Made by a program: the position numbers and the translations under genes. Positions 44,963-53,087 of a stretch of DNA of 54,850 bases are shown piece after piece. Every line of letters starts with the position of its first letter. The stretch's first letter is position 1. Source of the stretch: Prevotellaceae bacterium. Its GTDB lineage: Bacteria; Bacteroidota; Bacteroidia; Bacteroidales; Paludibacteraceae. The stretch covers positions 1 to 54,850 of the forward strand of contig JACJXJ010000008.1 of NCBI GenBank assembly GCA_020636695.1, in the 5' to 3' direction. Under the pieces are notes generated by a model. That model saw only the letters and a program-made list of their open reading frames with translations, ran no database searches and had not been told where the DNA came from.

Positions 44963-46105
44963 ATGAACAACTACCGACCTTATAAACCTAAACGCAACTG
45001 GCTCCGTTGGATAGGATTAGCTTGTCGGATTTTATTTGGTTTAACCTTTATCTTTTCAGGATTTGTTAAAGCCATTGATCCACTAGGTTTTTCATACAAA
45101 CAACAAGATTATTTAGAAGTTTGGAACCTATCGCAATTAGGCAATTTAGCACTCTTGGCAGCCATCATAATTTCAGCTATCGAATTTATGATTGGCATCA
45201 ACATTTTATTAGGTATACGTTTACGTGAAACCGCTTGGGGAGGCTTCATTTTTATGATTATAATGACTCCACTTACATTGTGGATAGCTTTGCACAATCC
45301 CGTATCCGATTGTGGTTGCTTTGGCGATGCTCTTATAATAGGCAACTGGACCACATTTTGGAAAAATGTGGTATTACTCGCACTCATTGTAACTATTCTT
45401 CTGACCAATCGCAAATATCACGAATATTTATCACCACTCCCAAGTTGGATATTGGCGGTGTCATTCGGACTTATTCCCGTTGCATTTTCATGTTATTGCC
45501 TGCACTACTTGCCAATTATCGATTTTCGTCCATATAAAATTGGAGCCAACATCACGGAAGGTATGCTGATTCCAGAAGACGCAGAGAGCGATCAATATAA
45601 AACAACCTTCACTTATGAAAAAGATGGCGTAGAAAAAGAATTTACCATCGACAATTATCCTTGGCAAGATAGCACATGGCATTTTGTAGACCAAACGAGC
45701 GTATTAATCAAGAAAGGATTTACACCCGCTATTCACGATTTCTCAATCACCACGGAAACTGGCGACGACATTACAGACATCGTACTAGAGGATGAAGGCA
45801 TCACCTACTTTATTGTGATGTACGATTTGGCCAAAACCGATACCAAAAATTTAGCCGCCATAAACCAATTATACGAGGAACAAACAGCGTTAGGCGCCAA
45901 ATTCTATGCGCTCACAGCATCGTACCAAGGCGATATTGATGCGTTCAAAGCAGCTTATCACACGCCTTACCAATTTTGCACCACCGACCCTATTACGCTC
46001 AAGACCATGGTTAGAGCTAATCCTGGTATTATGGTGCTCAAAAAAGGAACGATTCTCGACAAATACAATAGTAATTGCATTCAAAAGCATCTGAAAAAGA
46101 ATTAA
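44963..46105 (+). CDS. DoxX/MauE-like membrane protein with thioredoxin-like C-terminal domain (BT_3928 family)
   Basis: The 380-residue protein has four membrane helices in the first 150 residues with the DoxX/MauE pattern (F-S-G-F-V-K-A-I-D-P-L-G at 31-42) and the MauE-type S-D-C-G-C-F-G-D motif (115-122). Another helix is at about 160-180. The rest (about 220-380) is periplasmic and resembles a thioredoxin-like fold (F-Y-A-L-T-A-S near 313; P-G-I-M-V-L-K-K-G near 353) but without a C-x-x-C pair. It is probably involved in periplasmic redox. As I recall, DUF1599, this family and tpiA are normally adjacent in Bacteroidales. Confidence 0.8.
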   Translation: MNNYRPYKPKRNWLRWIGLACRILFGLTFIFSGFVKAIDPLGFSYKQQDYLEVWNLSQLGNLALLAAIIISAIEFMIGINILLGIRLRETAWGGFIFMIIMTPLTLWIALHNPVSDCGCFGDALIIGNWTTFWKNVVLLALIVTILLTNRKYHEYLSPLPSWILAVSFGLIPVAFSCYCLHYLPIIDFRPYKIGANITEGMLIPEDAESDQYKTTFTYEKDGVEKEFTIDNYPWQDSTWHFVDQTSVLIKKGFTPAIHDFSITTETGDDITDIVLEDEGITYFIVMYDLAKTDTKNLAAINQLYEEQTALGAKFYALTASYQGDIDAFKAAYHTPYQFCTTDPITLKTMVRANPGIMVLKKGTILDKYNSNCIQKHLKKN

Positions 46106-46117
46106 TACTGTATTACT

Positions 46118-47119
46118 ATGAAACGCATAATCTATTCATTCAGTGGCCTTTTATTGGTACTTACTACGTATTTATTGAGTTCATGTGAAGAATGGACAAG
46201 AAAAACAGATGTATATGTTATTGGTAATGTTGACGGGAATCCAATTATGTGGAAAAATGGCAAGCCAGATAGTTTGATGGCAGATATAAATTATGATGTT
46301 AGAAGTATTTTTGTCACAGAAAAAGATGTATATATTCTAGGTAGCACAAATGTTATTGATTATACAAATCCTTCGAATTCTACGTTTGAATATATTTTAA
46401 GAAAGAACAATAACTCCCAACAACTACGTGATATACGTAACGTAAAAACTCTCTTAGTAAATGGGAATGACGTATACATAGGTGGACAAGATACCATTTA
46501 TAACAGCGTATATACTTATCCTAGTGCAGCACTATGGAAAAACGGAGCTACACAAACATTACCTAGTAAGTGGAATTCATGCGCTCAAGATATGGTTGAA
46601 GTGAATAACAACATCTATGTATTAGGATACTGTGGTGAAGTATGGAAAAATGGCGACAGCCTACAATGTGAACGCTCCTGCTGTTATGATGCATCATCAC
46701 TTTATGTAGTTAACAACGATATCTATATTACTGGAGATTATGTGGAGGATTTTTTTTATCACTATGCAACATTTTGGAAAAATGATTCGATAATAAGACT
46801 TTCAAATGAATTAGGTTCACGTGCGCGCGACATATGTGTTGACGGGAAAAATATCTATATAGTAGGACAGGTCAAAAATAGAGCGACATTATGGATTAAT
46901 GGTACAGCACAAACATTAAGTGAAGAGGGCATAAGTTCGGTTGCTCGTTCAATTTGTGTTTCAAATGGTGACATCTACGTTTTAGGAGAAATTGTTTTAA
47001 ATAAAGATATAGTAGATGATAGAACTGCTATTGTTTTATGGAAAAATGGCATTCCTCAAACGCTAGGAGTAGGACGACACTCTTTCACAGTTTCGCGTGG
47101 GCTTTTCATAAAAAAATAA
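46118..47119 (+). CDS. Repeat lipoprotein with W-K-N-G units (beta-propeller-like)
   Basis: The 333-residue protein has a lipoprotein signal ending in L-S-S-C (Cys23). The mature part is a series of about six to seven units of some 40-50 residues, each with an I/V-Y-V/I-x-G strand (D-V-Y-V-I-G, D-V-Y-I-L-G, D-V-Y-I-G-G, N-I-Y-V-L-G, D-I-Y-I-T-G, N-I-Y-I-V-G, D-I-Y-V-L-G) and a W-K-N-G or W-I-N-G turn followed by a short Q-x-L strand. This spacing suggests a beta-propeller. Codon use is more AT-rich than the flanks. It separates the DoxX-like gene from tpiA and looks like an insertion. Ligand unknown. Confidence 0.7.
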   Translation: MKRIIYSFSGLLLVLTTYLLSSCEEWTRKTDVYVIGNVDGNPIMWKNGKPDSLMADINYDVRSIFVTEKDVYILGSTNVIDYTNPSNSTFEYILRKNNNSQQLRDIRNVKTLLVNGNDVYIGGQDTIYNSVYTYPSAALWKNGATQTLPSKWNSCAQDMVEVNNNIYVLGYCGEVWKNGDSLQCERSCCYDASSLYVVNNDIYITGDYVEDFFYHYATFWKNDSIIRLSNELGSRARDICVDGKNIYIVGQVKNRATLWINGTAQTLSEEGISSVARSICVSNGDIYVLGEIVLNKDIVDDRTAIVLWKNGIPQTLGVGRHSFTVSRGLFIKK

Positions 47120-47169
47120 GATTAACTTACAGTCAATAATTATCAACATCAATAAATAATAAAAACAAC

Positions 47170-47922
47170 ATGAGAAAAAACATTGTAGCAGGTAACTGGA
47201 AAATGAACAAAACCCTGCAAGAAGGCGTAGCTTTAGCTACCGAACTTAAAAACGCATTAGCCACAAAACCAAACTGCGAAGTAGTGATTGGTACACCATT
47301 TATTCATTTAGCTACCGTATCGGAATTACTCAAAGGAAGCTGCATAGAAGTGGCTGCCGAAAACTGTGCTAACAAAGCTTCTGGCGCCTATACGGGCGAA
47401 GTTTCTGCTGCTATGGTAGCGTCTACTGGTGCTACTTATTGTATTCTTGGTCACAGCGAACGTCGCGCTTATTATGGCGAAACATACGAAATCTTAAAAG
47501 ACAAAGTATTATTAGCACTTGAAAATAATTTGAAACCTATTTTCTGCATTGGCGAAGTAAAAGAAGAACGCGAAGCTAACAAACAAAACGAAGTAGTAAA
47601 AGCGCAATTGGAAGGTTCAGTATTCAATTTGTCGGCCGAAGATTTTGGCAAATTAGTATTGGCTTACGAACCAGTATGGGCTATTGGCACAGGTTTAACA
47701 GCTTCGCCAGAACAAGCTCAAGAAATACACGCTTATATCCGTAGCTTGGTAAGCGACAAATATGGCAAAGAAGTAGCCGAAAACTGCTCTATTCTTTACG
47801 GTGGAAGCTGTAATGGTAAAAACGCTGCTGGCTTATTTGCTAACGCTGATATTGATGGCGGTTTAATTGGTGGAGCTGCCCTTAAATGCGAAGATTTCAA
47901 AGCTATTATCGATGCTTTTTAA
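47170..47922 (+). CDS. tpiA: Triose-phosphate isomerase
   Basis: The 250-residue TIM-barrel enzyme interconverts dihydroxyacetone phosphate and glyceraldehyde 3-phosphate in glycolysis. G-N-W-K-M-N-K (6-12, Asn and Lys), C-I-L-G-H-S-E-R-R (about 91-99, catalytic His), Y-E-P-V-W-A-I-G-T-G (about 166-175, catalytic Glu), Y-G-G-S-C-N (about 211-216) and L-I-G-G-A-A-L (about 230-236) are intact. A terminator follows. Confidence 0.97.
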   Translation: MRKNIVAGNWKMNKTLQEGVALATELKNALATKPNCEVVIGTPFIHLATVSELLKGSCIEVAAENCANKASGAYTGEVSAAMVASTGATYCILGHSERRAYYGETYEILKDKVLLALENNLKPIFCIGEVKEEREANKQNEVVKAQLEGSVFNLSAEDFGKLVLAYEPVWAIGTGLTASPEQAQEIHAYIRSLVSDKYGKEVAENCSILYGGSCNGKNAAGLFANADIDGGLIGGAALKCEDFKAIIDAF

Positions 47923-47946
47923 TCTAAACTAATTAGATAAATTTTT

Positions 47947-47984
47947 AAAAGCGATTTATACTTAATGTATAAGTCGCTTTTTTT
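47947..47984 (+). terminator. Terminator after tpiA
   Basis: Fifteen-base arms (47947-47961 and 47967-47981) with one G-T pair and a five-base loop are followed by more T (seven in a row ending at 47984). It ends just before the promoter of the next gene. Confidence 0.8.
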
Positions 47985-47986
47985 AT

Positions 47987-47994
47987 TAGCTTTG
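47987..47994 (+). promoter_or_regulatory. -7 promoter element of the rSAM/lipoprotein pair
   Basis: TAGCTTTG lies 54 bases before the ATG at 48049. It also shows that the longer open frame from 47965 starts upstream of the transcript and cannot be the real gene start. Confidence 0.5.
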
Positions 47995-48048
47995 CAACAT
48001 TCCAGACTCGTTATGCATCCTAGTAATATGTCTATAATACCTGCACCT

Positions 48049-48468
48049 ATGAAAACGATTAAAGTGAAGTCTTTGCATGTAGTTAATTATCTATTAACCA
48101 CACTTCTTAGTATATTCGGATTTACAGCATGTTTAGGCCCTGTAGAATACGGTTGCCCTTACGGTGAATTTCAGGTTCAAGGCACGGTCACGAACTCTCA
48201 AAATGAGCCAATTCCTGATATAGAGATCTCTATTAAGGGAGATTATAACAAAGTAAAAAGTGATTCAACTGGCAAATACACGCTCTCTACATATTTCTTG
48301 GGTGAAACAGGTTTGGTTATTGCACAAGATATAGATAGTACTGATAATGGCAGTTATGAAAATGATTCGATACTAGTAGAAACGCACTACACGGAAGGCG
48401 ATGGTAAATGGTATGTAGGACACGACTCACAAGAAATCAATTTCGTGCTCAAAGAAAAGCAAAAGTAA
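48049..48468 (+). CDS. Radical SAM-associated putative lipoprotein
   Basis: From the ATG at 48049 the protein is 139 residues. A basic N-terminus and a hydrophobic helix lead to the lipobox F-T-A-C (Cys28). After it come E-Y-G-C-P-Y-G (33-39, with a second cysteine, Cys36) and an Ig-like, carboxypeptidase-regulatory type domain (V-Q-G-T-V-T-N-S-Q-N-E-P-I-P at 43-56). This matches the lipoprotein of the rSAM/lipoprotein system (TIGR04134 type), which always sits beside a radical SAM gene such as the one six bases downstream. Earlier ATGs exist (48013, 48028) but the signal peptide fits the one chosen. Its modification, if any, is unknown. Confidence 0.8.
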   Translation: MKTIKVKSLHVVNYLLTTLLSIFGFTACLGPVEYGCPYGEFQVQGTVTNSQNEPIPDIEISIKGDYNKVKSDSTGKYTLSTYFLGETGLVIAQDIDSTDNGSYENDSILVETHYTEGDGKWYVGHDSQEINFVLKEKQK

Positions 48469-48474
48469 ACACGT

Positions 48475-49551
48475 ATGGATACTACCAAATTATCTATCAA
48501 GCAACGCATTGCTTTAGAACTTGCACGTCAACTACGCCAGAACGAAAAAGAACTTCATGTCTTACGACAACTATTTTGGGAATGCACCTTGCGTTGTAAC
48601 TTACAATGTAAGCATTGTGGTAGCGATTGTAAGCACGAATCGGTAACGTCCGATATGCCATTTGGTGATTTTCTAAAAGCTATTGATAGCATCACGCCAC
48701 ACGTAGATCCTCACAAAACAATGATTATTTTTTCAGGAGGAGAGCCACTCATGCGAAAAGACTTAGAAGCGTGCGGTGCTGAACTATACCGACGAGGTTT
48801 TCCTTGGGGGATAGTTTCTAATGGACTAGCTTTAAATGAGCAACGTTTAAATAGCCTCAAACAAGCAGGATTACGATCCGTTACTATTAGCCTCGATGGT
48901 TTAGAAGAAGACCACAATTGGCTACGAGGTAACCATGAAAGTTTCAAAAAAGCATCAAATGCCATCGGCCTTATTGCAGCAGAAAAAGACTTAATATCTG
49001 ATGTCGTTACATGCGTTAATCATCGCAATATTTCGTCATTAGATCAAATAGCAAATCACTTATTGACATTAGGCATGAAAAATTGGCGTTTGTTTACCAT
49101 CGCGCCAATGGGACGTGCTCGTGATTATCCTGAATTACAAATTTCGAAGGATGAATTTAAAACGTTGATGACTTATATAGAACAAACACGTCTGGCCAAG
49201 AAAATTAATTGTTCATACAGTTGCGAAGGTTTTCTGGGTACATTTGAAGGTAAAGTACGTGATCATTTATACCAATGTAACGCTGGAATTTCTACGGCAT
49301 CAGTCCTTATTGATGGTCATATATCAGGATGTACAAGTATTCGAAGTAACTATTACCAAGGAAATATCTACCAAGATGATTTCTGGACAGTTTGGAATAC
49401 AAAATTCGACAATTATCGCCACCGTAACTGGATGAAACAAGACCGTTGTGGCTGCTGTGCGATGTTTCGATATTGCGAAGGAGGAGGTATGCACCTACGC
49501 GATGAACATGGGAAATTAATGGTCTGTCACTACGAACAACTTCAAAAATAA
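48475..49551 (+). CDS. Radical SAM/SPASM protein of the rSAM/lipoprotein system
   Basis: The 358-residue enzyme has the radical SAM cluster motif C-N-L-Q-C-K-H-C (Cys41, Cys45, Cys48), with extra cysteines at 37 and 52. S-G-G-E-P (87-91) binds the methionine part of SAM. The C-terminal SPASM-type region has cysteines at 246, 250, 268, 286, 325, 327, 328, 334 and 351, enough for one or two more 4Fe-4S clusters, as in peptide-modifying enzymes. Family TIGR04133 is defined by its pairing with a lipoprotein. The six-base gap to the lipoprotein gene implies one operon. The substrate is probably that lipoprotein; the reaction is unknown. Confidence 0.87.
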   Translation: MDTTKLSIKQRIALELARQLRQNEKELHVLRQLFWECTLRCNLQCKHCGSDCKHESVTSDMPFGDFLKAIDSITPHVDPHKTMIIFSGGEPLMRKDLEACGAELYRRGFPWGIVSNGLALNEQRLNSLKQAGLRSVTISLDGLEEDHNWLRGNHESFKKASNAIGLIAAEKDLISDVVTCVNHRNISSLDQIANHLLTLGMKNWRLFTIAPMGRARDYPELQISKDEFKTLMTYIEQTRLAKKINCSYSCEGFLGTFEGKVRDHLYQCNAGISTASVLIDGHISGCTSIRSNYYQGNIYQDDFWTVWNTKFDNYRHRNWMKQDRCGCCAMFRYCEGGGMHLRDEHGKLMVCHYEQLQK

Positions 49552-49557
49552 TAATAT

Positions 49558-49591
49558 AAAAAGGTCGCCATCACATGATGCCGACCTTTTT
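49558..49591. terminator. Bidirectional terminator after the radical SAM gene
   Basis: A long hairpin: ten-base outer arms (49558-49567 and 49582-49591), one C-C mismatch, then five-base inner arms and a two-base loop. A-run and T-run flank the stem, serving the convergent genes. Confidence 0.85.
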
Positions 49592-49612
49592 AAAATTTGA
49601 TTTGGCGAATAT

Positions 49613-50056
49613 TTATTTTCGAGCACATGGTTTAGCACAACCTGTACCACTCGCTTTTTTTCCATTACAACATTTTTTTCCATCACGATTAGTCTTCATA
49701 GCATCTCTTTTTTCCGCACGAGCAGCTTCATATTTAGCAAATTTCTCGTCGCCAATAATTTTTTTCAGAGACACGTCATTTTTAGCTCTTAAAGCATCCA
49801 TTTCCGCACGACGTTGCTCGCGTTGCGCATCTAACGCTTCACGTTTCACGTCTTTTTCTTTTTCCTGTTTAGTGAACAACTCTAACACTTGTGTACGTTC
49901 AGAAGCTGATAATTCCACTGTAGCAGCCAAGGCATCAACACGCATCATAGCTCGTGTTTCAGGAGAATACGTAGAACGATTACCTTTCCCTGGTTGAGCA
50001 GCTAAAGTACCCACCATTAACATTAAGGCAAATGCCAATAAACTTAATTTTTTCAT
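49613..50056 (-). CDS. Secreted helical protein with cysteine/lysine-rich tail
   Basis: The 147-residue protein has a signal peptide (about 1-20), a long charged helical stretch (about 45-120, rich in Glu, Lys, Arg and Ala and resembling DUF4890 or Spy/CpxP-like periplasmic proteins) and a tail with C-C-N-G-K-K-A-S-G-T-G-C-A-K-P-C (about 129-144). Four cysteines among lysines look suited to binding metal. Function is unknown; periplasmic location is inferred. Confidence 0.7.
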   Translation of the reverse strand: MKKLSLLAFALMLMVGTLAAQPGKGNRSTYSPETRAMMRVDALAATVELSASERTQVLELFTKQEKEKDVKREALDAQREQRRAEMDALRAKNDVSLKKIIGDEKFAKYEAARAEKRDAMKTNRDGKKCCNGKKASGTGCAKPCARK

Positions 50057-50137
50057 AACATTAAAATTTTAAAATAAATACATTTGTTTTGTTCTCACAC
50101 CTATTCAGACTGACATTCTGTCAAAAGGTTTAATTTA

Positions 50138-50169
50138 TTTGCCAAATTTCACGTTTTGCACTATTTTTG
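50138..50169 (+). promoter_or_regulatory. Promoter of the DUF4834 gene
   Basis: TTTG (50138-50141), a 20-base spacer and TATTTTTG (50162-50169) make a full Bacteroidota promoter 34 bases before the ATG at 50204. The alternative TTG start at 50156 lies upstream of it. Confidence 0.7.
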
Positions 50170-50203
50170 TGAGAGTTATCACAATTATTTAAATTATATT
50201 GCT

Positions 50204-50446
50204 ATGTTTTCATTTCTAGGTTCCATATTCTTCTTTTTCTTATTTATCGTTTTATTGATATTATTTATTGGATTTGGCTTTGTACGCTCGTTATTTATAC
50301 GAACTAAACGCCAAAAAAATCCGATGGCAGAAACAGAATCACCTATAAACGATGAGGCGAAACGCGATAAACAGCGCCGCGAAGTTTTCAAAAAGACGGG
50401 AGAGTATGTGGATTTTGAAGAAGTAGACGATTCTAAAAAAGCCTAA
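50204..50446 (+). CDS. DUF4834-family small membrane protein
   Basis: The 80-residue protein has one strongly hydrophobic helix (about 3-28, with a run of Phe) and a charged cytoplasmic tail ending in E-Y-V-D-F-E-E-V-D-D-S-K-K-A. The tail motif K-K-T-G-E-Y-V-D-F-E-E-V (about 62-73) is typical of the DUF4834 family of Bacteroidota. Function is unknown. Start is set by the promoter at 50138-50169. Its stop overlaps the convergent cls stop by four bases. Confidence 0.75.
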   Translation: MFSFLGSIFFFFLFIVLLILFIGFGFVRSLFIRTKRQKNPMAETESPINDEAKRDKQRREVFKKTGEYVDFEEVDDSKKA

Positions 50447-51882
50447 ATTAAAGGACTAAACAGTCGAGCAAAAGATTCTTTGAAACGATCGATACGTTTA
50501 CGTGACTTCCACGCATCAAGTTTTATTTCGACACAACTATGAGAATCTCTCAAAAAATGTCGTTTTAAAGTAACTGCCACTTTTTCATCATATACAAAAG
50601 CATTTATCTCAAAATTGTGCTCATAACTACGCACATCCATATTAGCTGTACCTATAGTCGACACACGATCATCAGCAACAATGGCTTTGCTATGCAAAAA
50701 GTTATGCTGGTACATAAACACGCGAACACCAGACTCTAGCAACTGTTGTAAATACGAATTGGAAGCTAAAGTAACAAGCCAAGTATCGGACTTTTCTGGC
50801 AACATGATACGTACATCGACACCACTCAAGGCCGCTGTTTGCATGGCCGTTAAAACACTTTCAGTGGGGATAAGATAAGGTGTATGGATGTACACATACT
50901 GCGAAGCACCCAAAATCATGGATACAATACCTTGCATAATAGTTTTCCAATCAGAATCAGGACCCGAACCTACAATTTGTACCAAATTATTATTGGAAGA
51001 AGGTAAAACCGTAGGGAAATATTTAGGATTGGTTATGATTTTATTGTCCACAAAAAACCAATCAATCAGGAATATACGTTGCAAACCACGAACTGCAGCA
51101 CCTTCAATGCGAACTTGTGTGTCGCGCCATAAACCCAATTTGTTACCATTCAAATATCTATTGGCAATATTCATTCCGCCAGTATAACCAATAAGTCCAT
51201 CAATAATGGCTATCTTACGATGATTCCGATAATTCATTTTACTGAAACCTATCGATTTTTTTAATGGTAAAAACGGTTGTATATACACGCCTGCATCTCG
51301 TAATGATTGTATGTAGGATGTGGACAAGTCAAAACCACCTACATAGTCGTAAATAACACGCACTCTCACACCCGATTGAGCTTTCCGAATAAGCAATTCT
51401 CTTAATCGATTACCCACCTCATCATCTTGAATAATATAAAACTCTAAATGAATGTGATTTTGTGCCTGTTCTAGATCAGAGAATAAACTATTAAATGTCT
51501 CCAATCCACTGGTATATATTTTGAGTTTACTGTTAGTATAGGGATATGCTTCGGCATTGTGATACAAGAGTGAAACCATTTTTTGATTTTCCACAGGTAA
51601 TGTATCATCTTTAAAAAATGCCTTGAAGTCAAAATCGGACTGTGCTGGACGTGATAATTTCTTGATACTTTTTTTGGAAATAATTTTACGACGACGAAAA
51701 TCTTGTCCGAAAAGGACGTAAATAATAAGACCCGCAAAAGGAAGTAAAACCAACACCAACACCCACGCTATGGACTTCAGAGGATTACGGTTTTCCAACA
51801 AAATAGCAAAAATAACCATAGCAATCGTGTAAACAAGTAACACGACAATAACCCAATATACTATGTCCGACACAAGACTCAT
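50443..51882 (-). CDS. cls: Cardiolipin synthase
   Basis: The 479-residue enzyme has two N-terminal membrane helices (about 8-58) and two phospholipase D domains. The HKD motifs are H-R-K-I-A-I-I-D-G (about 221-229) and H-S-K-A-I-V-A-D-D (about 397-405), each followed by the usual glycine or serine pattern (Y-T-G-G-M-N-I and I-G-T-A-N-M-D). It joins two phosphatidylglycerols into cardiolipin at the inner membrane. Its start overlaps the end of ribD by four bases. Confidence 0.94.
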   Translation of the reverse strand: MSLVSDIVYWVIVVLLVYTIAMVIFAILLENRNPLKSIAWVLVLVLLPFAGLIIYVLFGQDFRRRKIISKKSIKKLSRPAQSDFDFKAFFKDDTLPVENQKMVSLLYHNAEAYPYTNSKLKIYTSGLETFNSLFSDLEQAQNHIHLEFYIIQDDEVGNRLRELLIRKAQSGVRVRVIYDYVGGFDLSTSYIQSLRDAGVYIQPFLPLKKSIGFSKMNYRNHRKIAIIDGLIGYTGGMNIANRYLNGNKLGLWRDTQVRIEGAAVRGLQRIFLIDWFFVDNKIITNPKYFPTVLPSSNNNLVQIVGSGPDSDWKTIMQGIVSMILGASQYVYIHTPYLIPTESVLTAMQTAALSGVDVRIMLPEKSDTWLVTLASNSYLQQLLESGVRVFMYQHNFLHSKAIVADDRVSTIGTANMDVRSYEHNFEINAFVYDEKVAVTLKRHFLRDSHSCVEIKLDAWKSRKRIDRFKESFARLFSPLI

Positions 51883-52922
51883 ATCAATGGTATTCCTATT
51901 GTCATTTTATTTCTATCATACCATTTTGTATCAGTTATTTGCATAGAGATACGCGGTGCTTTAACACCTGATCCAATAATTTCTGGCGAAGTTTCGATAT
52001 GAACTTCATCCCATAATCGAGCATCGATAAAGGCCTGTAATAATTGAGTGCCTCCTTCGACAATAAGCGACGATAAATTGGTTTGATATAGATAATTTAA
52101 AATTTGCGGTACAATTGATTGAGTAAAATCCAACTTTACAAATATCATATTGATTCTATTTTCTACGATTTTATCGGTAAAAATTACAGTCGGTGTTGTC
52201 TGATCATAAAGACGATAATCAGCAGGGATACGCAAGGATTTATCGACCACCATACGCACCGGATTACGAGCACTCCACTTGCGTGCGGTAAGATGTGGAT
52301 TATCCAGCAGTGCGGTATTCGTACCAACTAAAATAGCCGATTCTACCGAACGAATTTGATGATTTAACATCTTGGTCACCTCATTTGAAATACGTAATGG
52401 AGGAATTTCTGATGTAGTTCGTAAGGCGTCAATAAAACCATCTTGTGTCTGTGCCCATTTCAGAATAACAAATGGCCGTTTCTTTGTATACATTGTTACA
52501 AAACGTTTATTGAGCAATTGGCATTTGTCTTTTAATACGTTTTCAATCACTTCGACACCCGCTTCACGAAGCATTTGAATACCACGACCATTTACTTTGG
52601 GGTTTGGATCACCCATACCGATTACAACACGTGGAATTTTTTTATCAATAATCAACTGTGCACAAGGCGGGGTTTTGCCATAATGAGAACAAGGTTCCAA
52701 ATTGACGTAAAGAGTCGATTTCATCAATAAATTTTGATTTTTTACAGAGCGAATGGCATTCACCTCAGCATGCGGTTCACCACAACGATGATGATAACCT
52801 TCTCCAATAACGACATCATCACATACAACCACAGCACCGACCATTGGATTGGGAGCAGTATATCCTTCAGCTTGTTGTGCCAACTGCAAACAGCGAGTCA
52901 TATACAATTCATTTTGTTCCAT
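51879..52922 (-). CDS. ribD: Bifunctional riboflavin biosynthesis deaminase/reductase
   Basis: The 347-residue enzyme performs two riboflavin steps: deamination of the pyrimidine ring and reduction of the ribosyl side chain. The deaminase half (1-145) has the zinc site H-A-E-V-N-A (His51, Glu53) with L-E-P-C-S-H (Cys78) and P-P-C-A-Q-L (Cys87). The reductase half (about 147-347) has the D-G-F-I-D-A and I-V-E-G-G-T-Q-L-L (about 287-295) motifs of NADPH binding. It is probably cotranscribed with cls because their ends overlap. A -7 box lies 30 bases upstream. Confidence 0.96.
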   Translation of the reverse strand: MEQNELYMTRCLQLAQQAEGYTAPNPMVGAVVVCDDVVIGEGYHHRCGEPHAEVNAIRSVKNQNLLMKSTLYVNLEPCSHYGKTPPCAQLIIDKKIPRVVIGMGDPNPKVNGRGIQMLREAGVEVIENVLKDKCQLLNKRFVTMYTKKRPFVILKWAQTQDGFIDALRTTSEIPPLRISNEVTKMLNHQIRSVESAILVGTNTALLDNPHLTARKWSARNPVRMVVDKSLRIPADYRLYDQTTPTVIFTDKIVENRINMIFVKLDFTQSIVPQILNYLYQTNLSSLIVEGGTQLLQAFIDARLWDEVHIETSPEIIGSGVKAPRISMQITDTKWYDRNKMTIGIPLI

Positions 52923-52951
52923 TATATCTACAAAAAATCAAGTAATAAAAA

Positions 52952-52959
52952 CAAAGGTA
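52952..52959 (-). promoter_or_regulatory. -7 promoter element of ribD-cls
   Basis: TACCTTTG on the minus strand lies 30 bases before the ribD ATG at 52922. No clear -33 partner. Confidence 0.5.
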
Positions 52960-53087
52960 ATAAGAATTTTTCTGAAAAAAGAACGCACAGTGGTAAAAAC
53001 ACAAATAAAATCTATTACAACTATTGCAAAAACGGATAAAAAAGACGAAATTTGCAACTGTTTTACAAACTTTTAACATCAAAATTT

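Noticed and set aside
53041..53087. glmS ribozyme or riboswitch
   Set aside because: The gap to ribD is only about 165 bases, holds the ribD promoter and shows no glmS ribozyme core; none is expected in this phylum.
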